From contig NZ_BJWH01000013.1 of the NCBI RefSeq assembly GCF_007990265.1, forward strand, positions 53,586 through 117,585: a DNA stretch of 64,000 nucleotides. Reading direction: 5' to 3'. A program made the translations under genes and the position numbers. The notes beneath the pieces were generated by a model. That model was not told the origin of the DNA. It was given only the letters and a program-made list of their open reading frames with translations, and searched no databases. The DNA comes from Cellulomonas terrae. GTDB taxonomy: Bacteria > Actinomycetota > Actinomycetes > Actinomycetales > Cellulomonadaceae. Below are positions 19,728-28,422 of the stretch, piece by piece. Positions within the stretch are counted from its first letter, which is position 1. Every line of letters begins with the position of its first letter.

Positions 19728-20401
19728 CACTTCTCCTGGTCGGGGGCCGTCGCGGACCAGCCGCTGTAGCCGAGGTAGGACGCGCCCGCGAGGGCGGTTC
19801 CGAGGGCGATCCCTGCGACGACGTCGGAGGGGTAGTGCACGCCGAGCATCACGCGGTCGACGGCGGTGAGGATCGTGCAGGTGGCGGCGACGAGCGGGAC
19901 GACGACGCGACCACGGGGTCCGAGCAGGGGCCAGACGAGCAGGGTCAGGGTCAGGGCGACGGCTGCGGTGTTCGTCGCGTGACCGGACGGGAAGCTGGAG
20001 CCGGGGGCGTGCGCGACGGCGTCCTCGACGACCGGGCGGGCCCGCTGGACGAGACCCTTCGCGCCGAGCTGGAGCGCCCACGCGGCCATGATCGTGAGGA
20101 ACGCCCACAGCGCCCGCGTCGTCAGGCCGTGCCGCCGCCACACCCATACGCACACCAGGGTCGCGGCAAGGTTGACCCAGCGTGCCTGGAACAGCTCCTG
20201 CCAGACGAGCAGTGCCTGGTGCAGACCGGGGTGGTCGCGGGTGTACTCCGTCGCCGCCTGGATGGTCCGCTGGTCGAACGAGACGACAGCCTGCACCTCC
20301 GCGCGCACGAGGTACGCGAGCACCGCCACGGGCACGGTGAACGCGATCCCGAACGCGGCGGCGCGCAGGAGCGCGCGGCGGCGGAGCGGCAGGGGTCGCA
20401 T
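19727..20401 (-). CDS. PAP2-family phosphatase, first of a tandem pair
   Basis: 224 residues, about six membrane helices. Signatures are KGLVQRARPVV, SFPSGHATNTAAV and AVDRVMLGVHYPSDV. It is clearly different in sequence from its neighbour, so this is not a recent duplication. ATG 20401 is preceded at exactly 6 bases by TAACCT (leaderless layout). With the adjacent L,D-transpeptidase, the context points to envelope precursor recycling, which is inference. Confidence 0.9.
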   Translation of the reverse strand: MRPLPLRRRALLRAAAFGIAFTVPVAVLAYLVRAEVQAVVSFDQRTIQAATEYTRDHPGLHQALLVWQELFQARWVNLAATLVCVWVWRRHGLTTRALWAFLTIMAAWALQLGAKGLVQRARPVVEDAVAHAPGSSFPSGHATNTAAVALTLTLLVWPLLGPRGRVVVPLVAATCTILTAVDRVMLGVHYPSDVVAGIALGTALAGASYLGYSGWSATAPDQEK

Positions 20402-20445
20402 CCCCGGAGGTTATGGGCGGGACCGGCCGCGCGCGCGTCGAGAGG

Positions 20446-21330
20446 CTAGACGGTCGTCACGACCGTCCCCGCGGGTGCCTGCCAGACGAGGTCGAGCACG
20501 TCGTCCGTCACCCGCACGCAGCCGTTGGACACGGCGCCCACCCCGCGCAGGGTGGTGGTGTGGATGGCCGTCACGGCGGTGCCGGTCGGCTTGTCGTAGT
20601 GGTCGATCGTCTCGCTCTGCGTCGAGAGCAGGAGCACCCGCGGGGTCGTCGTGCCGGGTTGCAGCCAGCGGGTGCCCAGCAGGAACGCGGGGACGTGCGG
20701 GGTGGGTGTGCCGGGGGCACCGGTCGCCTTGACGGGCAGGACGTGCGTCGTGGTGCCGTCGTCGACGGTGATCGTCTGCGCGGCGGTGTCCACCTGGATC
20801 GACCAGTCGGTACCGGCCGGCTCGGTGTCCGCCGAGTCGATCCACGCGCTGCGGCCGTTGGTCTGCGCGACGTCCTGGCTGGGCAGGGCGCCGCGCGTGG
20901 CGACCATCACGCGCAGCCACCGGCCGCGCTGGTCGATGACGGGCAGGGTCGTGCGGACCTCGAGCGTCAGCGGCGGGACCACGCCGACGGCCGCACCCGC
21001 GGGGGCGACGCGGGCGGCCGTGTCGCGCACCACCACGACGGTCTGCCAGCGCCCGAGCGCGGGGTCGGGGTTCTCCCGCTGCGTGAGGCCGTCGAGGCCC
21101 GGCAGGCCGGGGACGACGTGCAGCAGGTCGACGACCGGCAGCGCGCTCAGGTCCGCGGCAGGAGGCGGGGGGACGGCCGGTGCGGCGGCCTTCGCGACGG
21201 TCACCGGCGCTGCGACGACGACCGGGTCCGCCGGGGTCGCGGGCCCCTGGGCACAGGCGCCCGCCAGGGCAGCCACCATCAGGGCGGTCGCCGTCGCACG
21301 TCTCACCGGTGTCGTGGTCATCCCCGCCAT
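20446..21330 (-). CDS. L,D-transpeptidase (YkuD) lipoprotein
   Basis: About 294 residues. The N-terminal signal ends in the lipobox LAGAC. A Pro/Ala linker and a middle beta domain (possibly SH3-like) follow, then the YkuD catalytic domain with AIHTTTLRGVGAVSNGCVRV at the C-terminus: the conserved His, then S-N-G-C-V-R with nucleophilic Cys. It forms 3-3 cross-links in peptidoglycan. Starts at ATG 21330 or ATG 21321 are both possible. Confidence 0.88.
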   Translation of the reverse strand: MAGMTTTPVRRATATALMVAALAGACAQGPATPADPVVVAAPVTVAKAAAPAVPPPPAADLSALPVVDLLHVVPGLPGLDGLTQRENPDPALGRWQTVVVVRDTAARVAPAGAAVGVVPPLTLEVRTTLPVIDQRGRWLRVMVATRGALPSQDVAQTNGRSAWIDSADTEPAGTDWSIQVDTAAQTITVDDGTTTHVLPVKATGAPGTPTPHVPAFLLGTRWLQPGTTTPRVLLLSTQSETIDHYDKPTGTAVTAIHTTTLRGVGAVSNGCVRVTDDVLDLVWQAPAGTVVTTV

Positions 21331-21398
21331 GGTGCGCCCGCATGGCCACCGCGGCCAAACGTCACCTGTCGTCGTCGGCGGATTGCCGACAGGATGCA

Positions 21399-21425
21399 TG
21401 TCGAGAACGTGCGCGCGGCTCCGAC
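21399..21425 (+). promoter_or_regulatory. Probable ECF42-type autoregulated promoter
   Basis: TGTCGA (21399-21404), 17 bases, then CGAC (21422-21425), about 38 bases before the DGPF gene start. This agrees with the ECF42 motif as I recall it from Streptomyces work (TGTCGA at -35, CGA/TC at -10). A hairpin GTCGGC-N5-GCCGAC lies just upstream (21374-21390). Confidence 0.6.
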
Positions 21426-21462
21426 CATCGGACGAGAGCAGCCCCGAGAGACGGAGTGCACC

Positions 21463-21858
21463 GTGAAGTACATGCTGATGATGAGCTACTACGTCGAGGG
21501 CGTCCCGCCGATCGACGAGTGGGCGCCCGAGGACATCCAGCGCCACATCCGGTTCCAGCAGGACCTCGGCGCGGAGCTGGTCGCCACCGGCGAGCTCGTC
21601 GACGGGCAAGGGCTCGCGTGGCCGGCCACCGCGAAGTTCGTCACGAGCGACGGGGTGTCCGCGCCGGTGGTCACCGACGGGCCGTTCGCGGAGTCGAAGG
21701 AGTTCCTGGCGGGCTACTGGATGGTCGACGTCGAGGACGAGGCCCGGGCGATCGCGATCGCCGCCCGGGCGTCCGCGGCGCCGGGGCCGGGCGGCGCCCC
21801 GATGAAGCAGGTGTTCGAGGTCCGCGCGCTGATGGAGGCACCCGCTCCTGCTGAGTGA
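21463..21858 (+). CDS. DGPF-domain (YCII-like) protein
   Basis: 131 residues, a ferredoxin-like alpha/beta fold with the defining DGPF tetrapeptide at residues 72-75 and AGYWMVDVEDEARAIAIA after it. DGPF proteins are standard genomic partners of ECF42 sigma factors; their biochemical role is unknown. GTG 21463 has GGAG 6 bases upstream. The 3' end overlaps the start region of the sigma gene, so the pair is coupled. Confidence 0.9.
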   Translation: MKYMLMMSYYVEGVPPIDEWAPEDIQRHIRFQQDLGAELVATGELVDGQGLAWPATAKFVTSDGVSAPVVTDGPFAESKEFLAGYWMVDVEDEARAIAIAARASAAPGPGGAPMKQVFEVRALMEAPAPAE

Positions 21859-23074
21859 CGACGGCGTCGAGGACCTGCTGCGCGAGCTCGCGCCGCAGGT
21901 CCTCGGCGTGCTGGTCCGTCGCTGCGGTGACCTCGCCGACGCGCAGGACGCCCTGCAGGACGCGCTGCTGGCTGCCACGACGCAGTGGCCCGACGAGGGG
22001 GTGCCGGACAACCCGCGCGGCTGGCTGATCGTCGTCGGCCAGCACAAGCTGGTGGACCGCTACCGCAGCGAGGACGCGCGGCGGCGCCGCGAGGAGCTCG
22101 TCGTCACCATGGAGGCGGTCGAGCGCGCCGACGCGTCGCAGACCGACGACTCGCTGCTCCTGCTGTTCGGCTGCTGCCACCCCGCGCTCAGCCCGGCGTC
22201 GGCGATCGCGCTCACGCTGCGGTCCGTCGGCGGGCTGACGACGGCGGAGATCGCCCGGGCGTTCCTGGTGCCGGAGCCGACGATGGCGCAGCGCCTCAGC
22301 CGGGCGCGCCGGACGCTGCGCGACCTGGACGGGCCGTTCCGGATGCCGACTGCGGCCGAGTACGCCGAGCGGCTCCGCGCGGTCCTGCGCGTCCTGTACC
22401 TGATGTTCAACGAGGGCTACGCGAGCACCACCGGTCCGACCGTCGCGCGCGCCGACCTCGCCACCGAGGCGCTGCGCCTGACCCGGACGCTGCACGCGAG
22501 CCTGCCCGACGACCCCGAGGTCACCGGTCTGCTCGCCCTGATCCTGCTGACCGACGCCCGCCGACCCGCCCGCACCGGCCCGCACGGCGAGCTGGTCTCG
22601 CTGGCCGACCAGGACCGCGGGCGGTGGGACCGTGCGATGGTCGACGAGGGCACCGCGCTGGTCGAGGACGCGCTCGTGCGTGGCGCCGTGGGGGAGTACC
22701 AGCTCCAGGCCGCGATCGCCGCCGTGCACGACGAGGCGCCGAGCACCGACGCGACGGACTGGCCGCAGCTGCTCGCGCTGTACGGCCTGCTGGAACGGAT
22801 CACGGGCAACCCGATGGTCACCCTCAACCGCGCGGTCGCGCTGGCCATGGTCGAGGGCCCCGACGCCGGCCTCGCCCTGCTGTCGACGCTCGAAGACCGG
22901 CTCCCCGGCCACCACCGCCTCGCCGCCGTGCGCGGCCACCTGCTGGAGCGGGCCGGGCGGCCGGCCGAGGCTGCCGAGCACCTGCTGCTCGCGTCGCACG
23001 GGACCACGAGCACCGCCGAGCGCGACTACCTCGTCGTGCAGGTGGCGCGGCTGCGGCGTGGGCTGACACCCTGA
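21848..23074 (+). CDS. ECF42-type sigma factor with C-terminal TPR-like domain
   Basis: About 408 residues. Sigma region 2 (DLADAQDALQDALLAATTQW, then PDNPRGWLI) and region 4 (LTTAEIARAFLVPEPTMAQRL) are followed by a ~200-residue helical domain with NEGYAS and LLALYGLLERITGNPMVTLNRAVA, diagnostic of ECF42. The first ATG/GTG/TTG in frame is GTG 21908, but the conserved N-terminus (VEDLLRELAPQVLG) is encoded upstream of it. GGAGG at 21834-21838 sits 9 bases before CTG 21848, so a CTG start is proposed. No anti-sigma gene is adjacent; the C-terminal domain is thought to regulate activity. Confidence 0.85.
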   Translation: MLSDDGVEDLLRELAPQVLGVLVRRCGDLADAQDALQDALLAATTQWPDEGVPDNPRGWLIVVGQHKLVDRYRSEDARRRREELVVTMEAVERADASQTDDSLLLLFGCCHPALSPASAIALTLRSVGGLTTAEIARAFLVPEPTMAQRLSRARRTLRDLDGPFRMPTAAEYAERLRAVLRVLYLMFNEGYASTTGPTVARADLATEALRLTRTLHASLPDDPEVTGLLALILLTDARRPARTGPHGELVSLADQDRGRWDRAMVDEGTALVEDALVRGAVGEYQLQAAIAAVHDEAPSTDATDWPQLLALYGLLERITGNPMVTLNRAVALAMVEGPDAGLALLSTLEDRLPGHHRLAAVRGHLLERAGRPAEAAEHLLLASHGTTSTAERDYLVVQVARLRRGLTP

Positions 23075-23079
23075 GCCGC

Positions 23080-23874
23080 GTGACCGCCGACCCGCACATC
23101 CTGCTGTCGCCAGCCGTCACGAACCTGCGGGACCTCGGGGGCCGGCCCACGGCCGACGGCGGCGCGGTCGCGCGGGGTGTCGCGTTCCGGTCGGCCGAGC
23201 TCTCGGCCGACGACGTCGCCACGGACGCCGCGCTCGCGGACCTGCGCATCCGGACCGTCGTCGACCTGCGCACCGACGCCGAGCGGGACCCGCGCCCGGA
23301 CCATCTGCCCGCAGGAGCGCAGCTGCTGGTGCTCGACGCGCTCGCGGACCTGCCGGGCGGGGCCGCCGCGCAGCTGCCGACGCTCCTCGCGGGCGGGGAC
23401 GTCCACGTGCTGGCGGACCTCGACCTGGCGGGGGAGATGCTCGCCGTCTACCGCCGGCTCGTCGTCGGCGAGGCCGCCCGGACGGCCTATGCGGCGTTCG
23501 CACGGACGGTGCTCGACCCGGAGCGGACGCCGGTGCTCTTCCACTGCACGGCCGGCAAGGACCGCACCGGGTGGGCGGCGACGATCCTGCTGCTGGCCGC
23601 CGGGGTCGACGAGGCGGGCGCCCTCGACGAGTTCCTCGCGGTGAACCCCGCGGTCCGGACGACGTTCGCGCCGCTCCTGCAGCAGCTCGCCGCGATGGGC
23701 GGGGACCCGGAGCTCCTGCGGCCGCTGCTGGAGGTCCGCGCGGAGTACCTGCAGGCCGCGCTGAGCACCCTGCACGAGGAGTTCGACTCGTTCCCGGGCT
23801 ACCTGGCGGACGGCCTGGGGCTGAGCGCGGTCGAGGTCGAGGGCCTCCGGAGGACCCTGCGCGCCGACGGGTGA
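23080..23874 (+). CDS. Protein tyrosine/serine phosphatase (DUF-type Tyr_phosphatase3)
   Basis: 264 residues. The P-loop FHCTAGKDRTG (C-x5-R) is near residues 149-159. The N-terminal NLRDLGGRPTADG and RTVVDLRTDAER match the MptpB/LipA-like phosphatase family, which can act on phosphotyrosine and phosphoinositides. GTG 23080 starts 5 bases after the sigma gene stop, so it may be co-transcribed with the DGPF-ECF42 operon. Confidence 0.88.
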   Translation: MTADPHILLSPAVTNLRDLGGRPTADGGAVARGVAFRSAELSADDVATDAALADLRIRTVVDLRTDAERDPRPDHLPAGAQLLVLDALADLPGGAAAQLPTLLAGGDVHVLADLDLAGEMLAVYRRLVVGEAARTAYAAFARTVLDPERTPVLFHCTAGKDRTGWAATILLLAAGVDEAGALDEFLAVNPAVRTTFAPLLQQLAAMGGDPELLRPLLEVRAEYLQAALSTLHEEFDSFPGYLADGLGLSAVEVEGLRRTLRADG

Positions 23875-24004
23875 GCGTTGGACCGTTCGGGTGGTCCGGT
23901 ATGTCCGATATTGCCGACTCACCCGGCCGCACCCACGATGGGTTGATCGCACCTCCCGCGACGCAGCGTCGTCTGAACCCAGGCGCCGAGGGAAAGGCAC
24001 GCCT

Positions 24005-25891
24005 GTGGCCGACGAGATCACCTCCCCCATCCGACGGGGCGCGCACGACATCGCCGTCGAGCGCGACCGGGTCCGCCGCAAGCGGGTGTACCGCGCGGCA
24101 GCGTTCGTGATCGCGATCGAGACCTGGGTCATCGTCAACGCGCTGCTGGACCGCCCGATCCTGCCGGCGATGCCGACGATCGACCCGCTGATCCTCGTGC
24201 CGGTGCTGTTCTTCGGCGCGCTGCTGCTCCTCATGGTCGGGATGCAGGTGGGCACCGCCCGCTCCCCGCACGTGGTCTACCGGCCGGAGCAGGTGGACGT
24301 GCGCCTGGACGACGTCATCGGCATCGACCCCGTCAAGGAGGACGTGCGGCGCTCGATCGACCTGTTCCAGACGCACAAGCAGTTCGCCGAGCAGATGGGT
24401 GGCACCCCCCGCCGCGGGCTGCTGTTCGAGGGGCTGCCCGGCACCGGCAAGACGATGACCGCCAAGGCCATGGCGGCCGAGGCCGGGGTGCCGTTCCTCT
24501 TCGTCTCCGCGACGTCGTTCCAGTCGATGTACTACGGCGCCACCGCCAAGAAGATCCGCGCGTACTTCAAGGCGCTGCGCAAGGCGGCCCGGACCGAGGG
24601 CGGTGCGATCGGCTTCATCGAGGAGATCGACGCCATCGCCATCCGGCGCGGTGGCATGGCGTCCGCCGCGGTCGCGTCCGGCCCGTTCGACGCGTTCCGG
24701 GTCCCGCACGTGGTCACCAACGCCGTGATCAGCGAGGGCACGGGCGGCGTCGTGAACGAGCTGCTGGTGCAGATGCAGTCGTTCGACCAGCCGACCAGCT
24801 CCGACAAGCTCGTCAACTGGTTCCTCGCGCGGATCAACCTGCTGCTGCCGGCCTCCCGCCAGATGCAGCTGCGCAAGCCGGTCAAGGCGCCGATCCTGCT
24901 GATCGCTGCCACCAACCGCGCGGACTCGCTCGACCCCGCGCTGCTGCGGCCCGGACGCTTCGACCGTCGGCTGACGTTCGCGACGCCGGACGCGGTGGGC
25001 CGCCGGGCGCTCGTCGACCACTTCCTGGCGCGCCGCTCCTCGGACTCCGAGCTGAACGACCCGGCGCTGCGCGACCGTCTCGCCGCGGCGACCAACGGCT
25101 GGACGCCGGTGATGATCGAGCACCTGCTGGACGAGGCGCTGGTCAACGCGCTGCGCCGGGGCTCGATGGCGATGACCTATGCGGACGTCGAGCACGCCCG
25201 GATCACGGAGATGGTCGGGATCGGCCAGCCGGTCCGGTACACCGAGGCCGAGCAGCGCCTCATCGCGACCCACGAGGCCGGGCACGCCGTCACCGCGTGG
25301 CTCGCTGCGCCGAACCGGACCCTCGAGGTGCTGACGATCATCCGCCGCGGCGACGCGCTCGGGCTGCTCGCGCACGGCGACTGCGAGGAGGTCTGGACCC
25401 ACTCGCACTACGACCTGCGCGCGCTCGTGCAGATCGCGATGGGCGGCTGGGTGGCCGAGGAGCTGTTCTTCGGCCAGACGAGCACCGGCCCCGCGGGCGA
25501 CCTCGCGTCCGCGACGCGGACCGCCGCGCAGATGGTCGGCGCAGCGGGCATGACCGGGTCGCTCATCTCGTTCGCCGCCACGCCGCACGACCTGGTGTCC
25601 GCGGTGCTCAGCGACGCACAGGCCCGGGCCCAGCTGGAGGGCGTCCTCGACGAGGCCCGGACCACGGTGCGGCGCCTGCTGTCCCGGCACCGCCACCTCG
25701 TCGAGGCGCTGCGCGACGCGCTGCTCGAACGGCACGAGCTCATCGGCGAGGAGATCACCGACGTGCTGGAGGCCGCGACGCTCGCCCAGGAGCAGCTGCT
25801 GGCGCGCGAGGAGAGCGACCGGAGCGCGGCGACGGCGGCCGGAGCCGCGGCTGCCGCGGGCGCGGCGGCGGAGCGGCTGCGCGTGGCCTAG
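24005..25891 (+). CDS. FtsH-like AAA+ metalloprotease, divergent
   Basis: 628 residues. Two membrane helices (about 29-48 and 60-82) precede an AAA+ domain with Walker A GLPGTGKT (143-150), a Walker B region FIEEIDAI (204-211) where FtsH has an Asp, the second-region-of-homology ATNRADSLDPALLRPGRFDR (302-321) and a protease domain with HEAGH (423-427) and a candidate third zinc ligand D499. About 45 extra residues lie between Walker B and the arginine fingers compared with FtsH. GTG 24005 follows AGGGAAAGG. The C-terminus is long, helical and Ala-rich. Probably a membrane-anchored quality-control protease; not the housekeeping FtsH. Confidence 0.85.
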   Translation: MADEITSPIRRGAHDIAVERDRVRRKRVYRAAAFVIAIETWVIVNALLDRPILPAMPTIDPLILVPVLFFGALLLLMVGMQVGTARSPHVVYRPEQVDVRLDDVIGIDPVKEDVRRSIDLFQTHKQFAEQMGGTPRRGLLFEGLPGTGKTMTAKAMAAEAGVPFLFVSATSFQSMYYGATAKKIRAYFKALRKAARTEGGAIGFIEEIDAIAIRRGGMASAAVASGPFDAFRVPHVVTNAVISEGTGGVVNELLVQMQSFDQPTSSDKLVNWFLARINLLLPASRQMQLRKPVKAPILLIAATNRADSLDPALLRPGRFDRRLTFATPDAVGRRALVDHFLARRSSDSELNDPALRDRLAAATNGWTPVMIEHLLDEALVNALRRGSMAMTYADVEHARITEMVGIGQPVRYTEAEQRLIATHEAGHAVTAWLAAPNRTLEVLTIIRRGDALGLLAHGDCEEVWTHSHYDLRALVQIAMGGWVAEELFFGQTSTGPAGDLASATRTAAQMVGAAGMTGSLISFAATPHDLVSAVLSDAQARAQLEGVLDEARTTVRRLLSRHRHLVEALRDALLERHELIGEEITDVLEAATLAQEQLLAREESDRSAATAAGAAAAAGAAAERLRVA

Positions 25892-25901
25892 CCTTCGGGA
25901 C

Positions 25902-26819
25902 GTGCCCGAGGGTCATACCGTCCACCGCATCGCCCGCCAGCTCCGCCTGGACCTCGTCGGTCGACGGCTCGCCGTCAGCTCACCGCAGGGTCGGTTCGCC
26001 GCCGGCGCGGCGCGGGTCGACGGTCAGGTCCTCGTGGCGGCGGACGCCGTCGGCAAGCAGCTGTTCTGCACGTTCGAGTCGGGTGACGTCCTGCGGGTGC
26101 ACCTCGGTCTGTACGGGGCGTGGGACTTCTTCGGCTCGCTGACGCCGCTGGTGCCTGGTGGGTTCGCGGCCGGGTCGATGGGAGCGCCCCGCCTGCGCCG
26201 GTCCGTTCGGATGGGCGAGGGCGAGCGGGAGACCCCTGCCGGCGACGCGTTCCCGCCCGAGCCCGTCGGGCAGGTGCGGGTCCGGCTGGCGTCGGCGGAG
26301 ACCGTCGCGGACCTGCGCGGGCCGACCGCGTGCGAGGTGCTGGACCCTGCGGAGGCGGCCGTGGCGGTCGCTCGGCTGGGGCCCGACCCCGCGTCGACCG
26401 ACGACCCGGACGCGGCCGGTGAGGTGATGGCGGACCGGCTGACCTCCCGGAACGTGGCGGTCGGGCAGCTGCTCATGGACCAGTCGGTGGTCGCGGGGAT
26501 CGGCAACATCTACCGCGCGGAGCTGCTGTTCCGCGCGCGGCTCGACCCGCACACCCCGGGGCGCCGCGTCCCCCGGGACGTCGCGCGGGCGCTCTGGGAC
26601 GACTGGGCGGTCCTGCTGGCCGACGGCATCGAGCGGGGCTTCATCCTCACGCGCGAGGACCTGTCGGAGGCGCAGCGCGTCGAGGCGGTCACCGACGCGA
26701 CCCTGCGGAACTGGGTCTACCACCGCGCCGGCGAACCGTGCCTGGTCAGCGGCACGCCGGTGGTGGTCGAGGAGATGGCCACCCGCAAGCTCTACTGGTG
26801 CCCGACCTGCCAGGTCTGA
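25902..26819 (+). CDS. nei: Fpg/Nei-family DNA glycosylase (Nei2-like)
   Basis: 305 residues. It removes oxidised bases and nicks the strand. It begins PEGHTVHR, with catalytic Pro2 and Glu3; a conserved Lys is in VGKQLF; the H2TH segment is DQSVVAGIGNIYRAELLF. The C-terminal zinc finger is incomplete: C280, S283 (usually Cys), C300 and C303. GTG 25902 has TAGCCT exactly 7 bases upstream, overlapping the stop codon of the preceding gene, so a leaderless transcript starts here. Confidence 0.92.
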   Translation: MPEGHTVHRIARQLRLDLVGRRLAVSSPQGRFAAGAARVDGQVLVAADAVGKQLFCTFESGDVLRVHLGLYGAWDFFGSLTPLVPGGFAAGSMGAPRLRRSVRMGEGERETPAGDAFPPEPVGQVRVRLASAETVADLRGPTACEVLDPAEAAVAVARLGPDPASTDDPDAAGEVMADRLTSRNVAVGQLLMDQSVVAGIGNIYRAELLFRARLDPHTPGRRVPRDVARALWDDWAVLLADGIERGFILTREDLSEAQRVEAVTDATLRNWVYHRAGEPCLVSGTPVVVEEMATRKLYWCPTCQV

Positions 26820-26822
26820 CGC

Positions 26823-26880
26823 GCGACCAAGCCCTGGCTGCCGGCAGCGACCGTCGGCACGCGATCCAGGGCATGGTCGC
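26823..26880. terminator. Long imperfect hairpin between convergent genes
   Basis: GCGACCAAGCCCTGG (26823-26837) pairs with CCAGGGCATGGTCGC (26866-26880) with one mismatch; the 28-base loop can fold further. It sits between nei and the convergent gene at 26907. Confidence 0.55.
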
Positions 26881-26906
26881 CCTATCGGACTACCCAGCGT
26901 CAGTTA

Positions 26907-27725
26907 TCAGTCGAGGCCCAGCAGCGCGCGCCACGTGCGGTGGTGCTCGACCGTGACGCCCTCGTAGCCGGGCAGCGTGCCGAACGCGTCCTCGACGAGC
27001 GCGGTCTCCTGCTCGAGGACCAGCGGGCCCTCGTCGATGAACGTGTACTGGGCCCCGCCCGCGACCTCGGCGGTGTCCGTCTCGACGCCGACGGTGAACG
27101 GCAGTCCGGCCGACGACGCGGCGACCACCGCCGGTCCGGCGAGCGCGACGATCCCGTCGGGACCCTGCGCATGGTCGCTGAACGCGACGACGCCGACCCG
27201 CCCGACCCGGTCGAGGATCGCGTCGAGCAGGGTGCCGCCCTCCCACGCCTCGTGCGCGAGCCACCACGGGGTGTCGACGCCCAGCGAGACGCCGGCCGGC
27301 AGCGCCGCGAGGACACCGTCCAGGAGGGTGAGCCACTGCGCGCAGAGCTGGTCGCGGTCCGCCGGCCAGCCCGGGGTCGCCCACGGCTCGACGTCGAGCT
27401 GGATGCTGTCGCTCGGGCCCGAGCGCAGCGCGGTCAGCGCCCAGGTGACGGCCAGCGAGGGCTCACCGAGCCACCCAGGGTCGCCGCCCAGCGGACCGAC
27501 CGCGACGCCGGCAGTCTGCAGGGCGGTGGTCGCGGCGCCGAACCAGTCGCCGACCGGTCCCTCGTCGGCGGCCCAGGGAGCCGACAGGAAGACCCGCTGG
27601 ATCGCGCGGTCCTGGCAGAACGCGACGAGGTCGGCGGGCTCGGCGGGTGCATAGTCCCGGCCGCGCGCGTCGAGGGTGCGGGCGACCGGGTTGTCCCAGG
27701 CCCACATCGACGTCAGGGCGCTCAC
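26907..27725 (-). CDS. Hypothetical protein, TIM-barrel-like
   Basis: 272 residues, family not recognised. Repeating strand-helix units (MWAWD, VFLSAPW, IQLDVEPW, SLGVDTPWW, VGVVAFSD, FTVGVETD) look like a beta/alpha barrel with acidic residues at strand ends, as in glycosidase-like proteins. This is inference. There is no signal peptide, so it would be cytoplasmic. The GTG at 27725 overlaps the stop of the DUF1684 gene (GTGA), so the two are coupled. Confidence 0.65.
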   Translation of the reverse strand: MSALTSMWAWDNPVARTLDARGRDYAPAEPADLVAFCQDRAIQRVFLSAPWAADEGPVGDWFGAATTALQTAGVAVGPLGGDPGWLGEPSLAVTWALTALRSGPSDSIQLDVEPWATPGWPADRDQLCAQWLTLLDGVLAALPAGVSLGVDTPWWLAHEAWEGGTLLDAILDRVGRVGVVAFSDHAQGPDGIVALAGPAVVAASSAGLPFTVGVETDTAEVAGGAQYTFIDEGPLVLEQETALVEDAFGTLPGYEGVTVEHHRTWRALLGLD

Positions 27726-28366
27726 GGCCGCATCCGTTCGCCGACGGGGACGTCCACGCCGAGCGTGTTGGCGCGGGTGGCCAACGGGCAGGTCCACGCC
27801 GGGTCGTAGGCGCACGACGGGTTGTACGCGAAGTTCAGGTCGATGACGAGCTTGTCCTGTGCCATGCCGAGATCTGCCCCCTTGATGGTGTCCAGCAGGT
27901 AGCGCCCGCCGCCGTACGTGCCGCCGGGCGTCCCGGCCAGCGCGTCCTTCAGCGGGACGAACAGGCCGCCCCCGTAGCCGCGGATCACCCACACGGCGAG
28001 CGTGCCCAGGTCGCCCAGCACGACGGTCCCGATGCGCTCGAACGGCACGACGCCGTCGGCGCCCGTGCTCACGTCGAGCCGCTGGGCGGTCGCAGGCAGG
28101 ACCTCGCACTCGAACCGGTAGGCCGGGTCGTGGTGCGGGATGTCCAGGCCCTCGAACGCCGCCTTCGCCGCCGCGTCGAGCGGGGACGCAGGGTGCTCGG
28201 CGAGCAGCTCGTCGCGACGCTGGACCCAGACGGCGTGCGCGGACGCCGGGTCGTCGGCCCCGATCCGGCGCACGTCGGCGTAGATCTCGGCGACCCGACG
28301 CCGCCAGTCCGCGACCGCGAACGGCTCGTCGGCAGGATGGCGGCCGGTCACGATGGCAGGGATCAC
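27722..28366 (-). CDS. DUF1684 protein
   Basis: 214 residues. Matches the DUF1684 layout: HPASPLDAAAKAAFEGLDIP, DPAYRFECEVLPA, GGTYGGGRYLLDT, and LDLNFAYNPSCAYDPAWTCP near the C-terminus with conserved cysteines. No biochemical function is established. GTG 28366 is the probable start. It is the first gene of a two-gene operon and diverges from the LLM oxidoreductase gene, leaving 56 bases for both promoters. Confidence 0.85.
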   Translation of the reverse strand: MIPAIVTGRHPADEPFAVADWRRRVAEIYADVRRIGADDPASAHAVWVQRRDELLAEHPASPLDAAAKAAFEGLDIPHHDPAYRFECEVLPATAQRLDVSTGADGVVPFERIGTVVLGDLGTLAVWVIRGYGGGLFVPLKDALAGTPGGTYGGGRYLLDTIKGADLGMAQDKLVIDLNFAYNPSCAYDPAWTCPLATRANTLGVDVPVGERMRP

Positions 28367-28422
28367 GGCCCCACCGTCGCACGGTGCGCGGTCCCGGGTC
28401 GACCTGTGTGAGGGTGGTCGCC

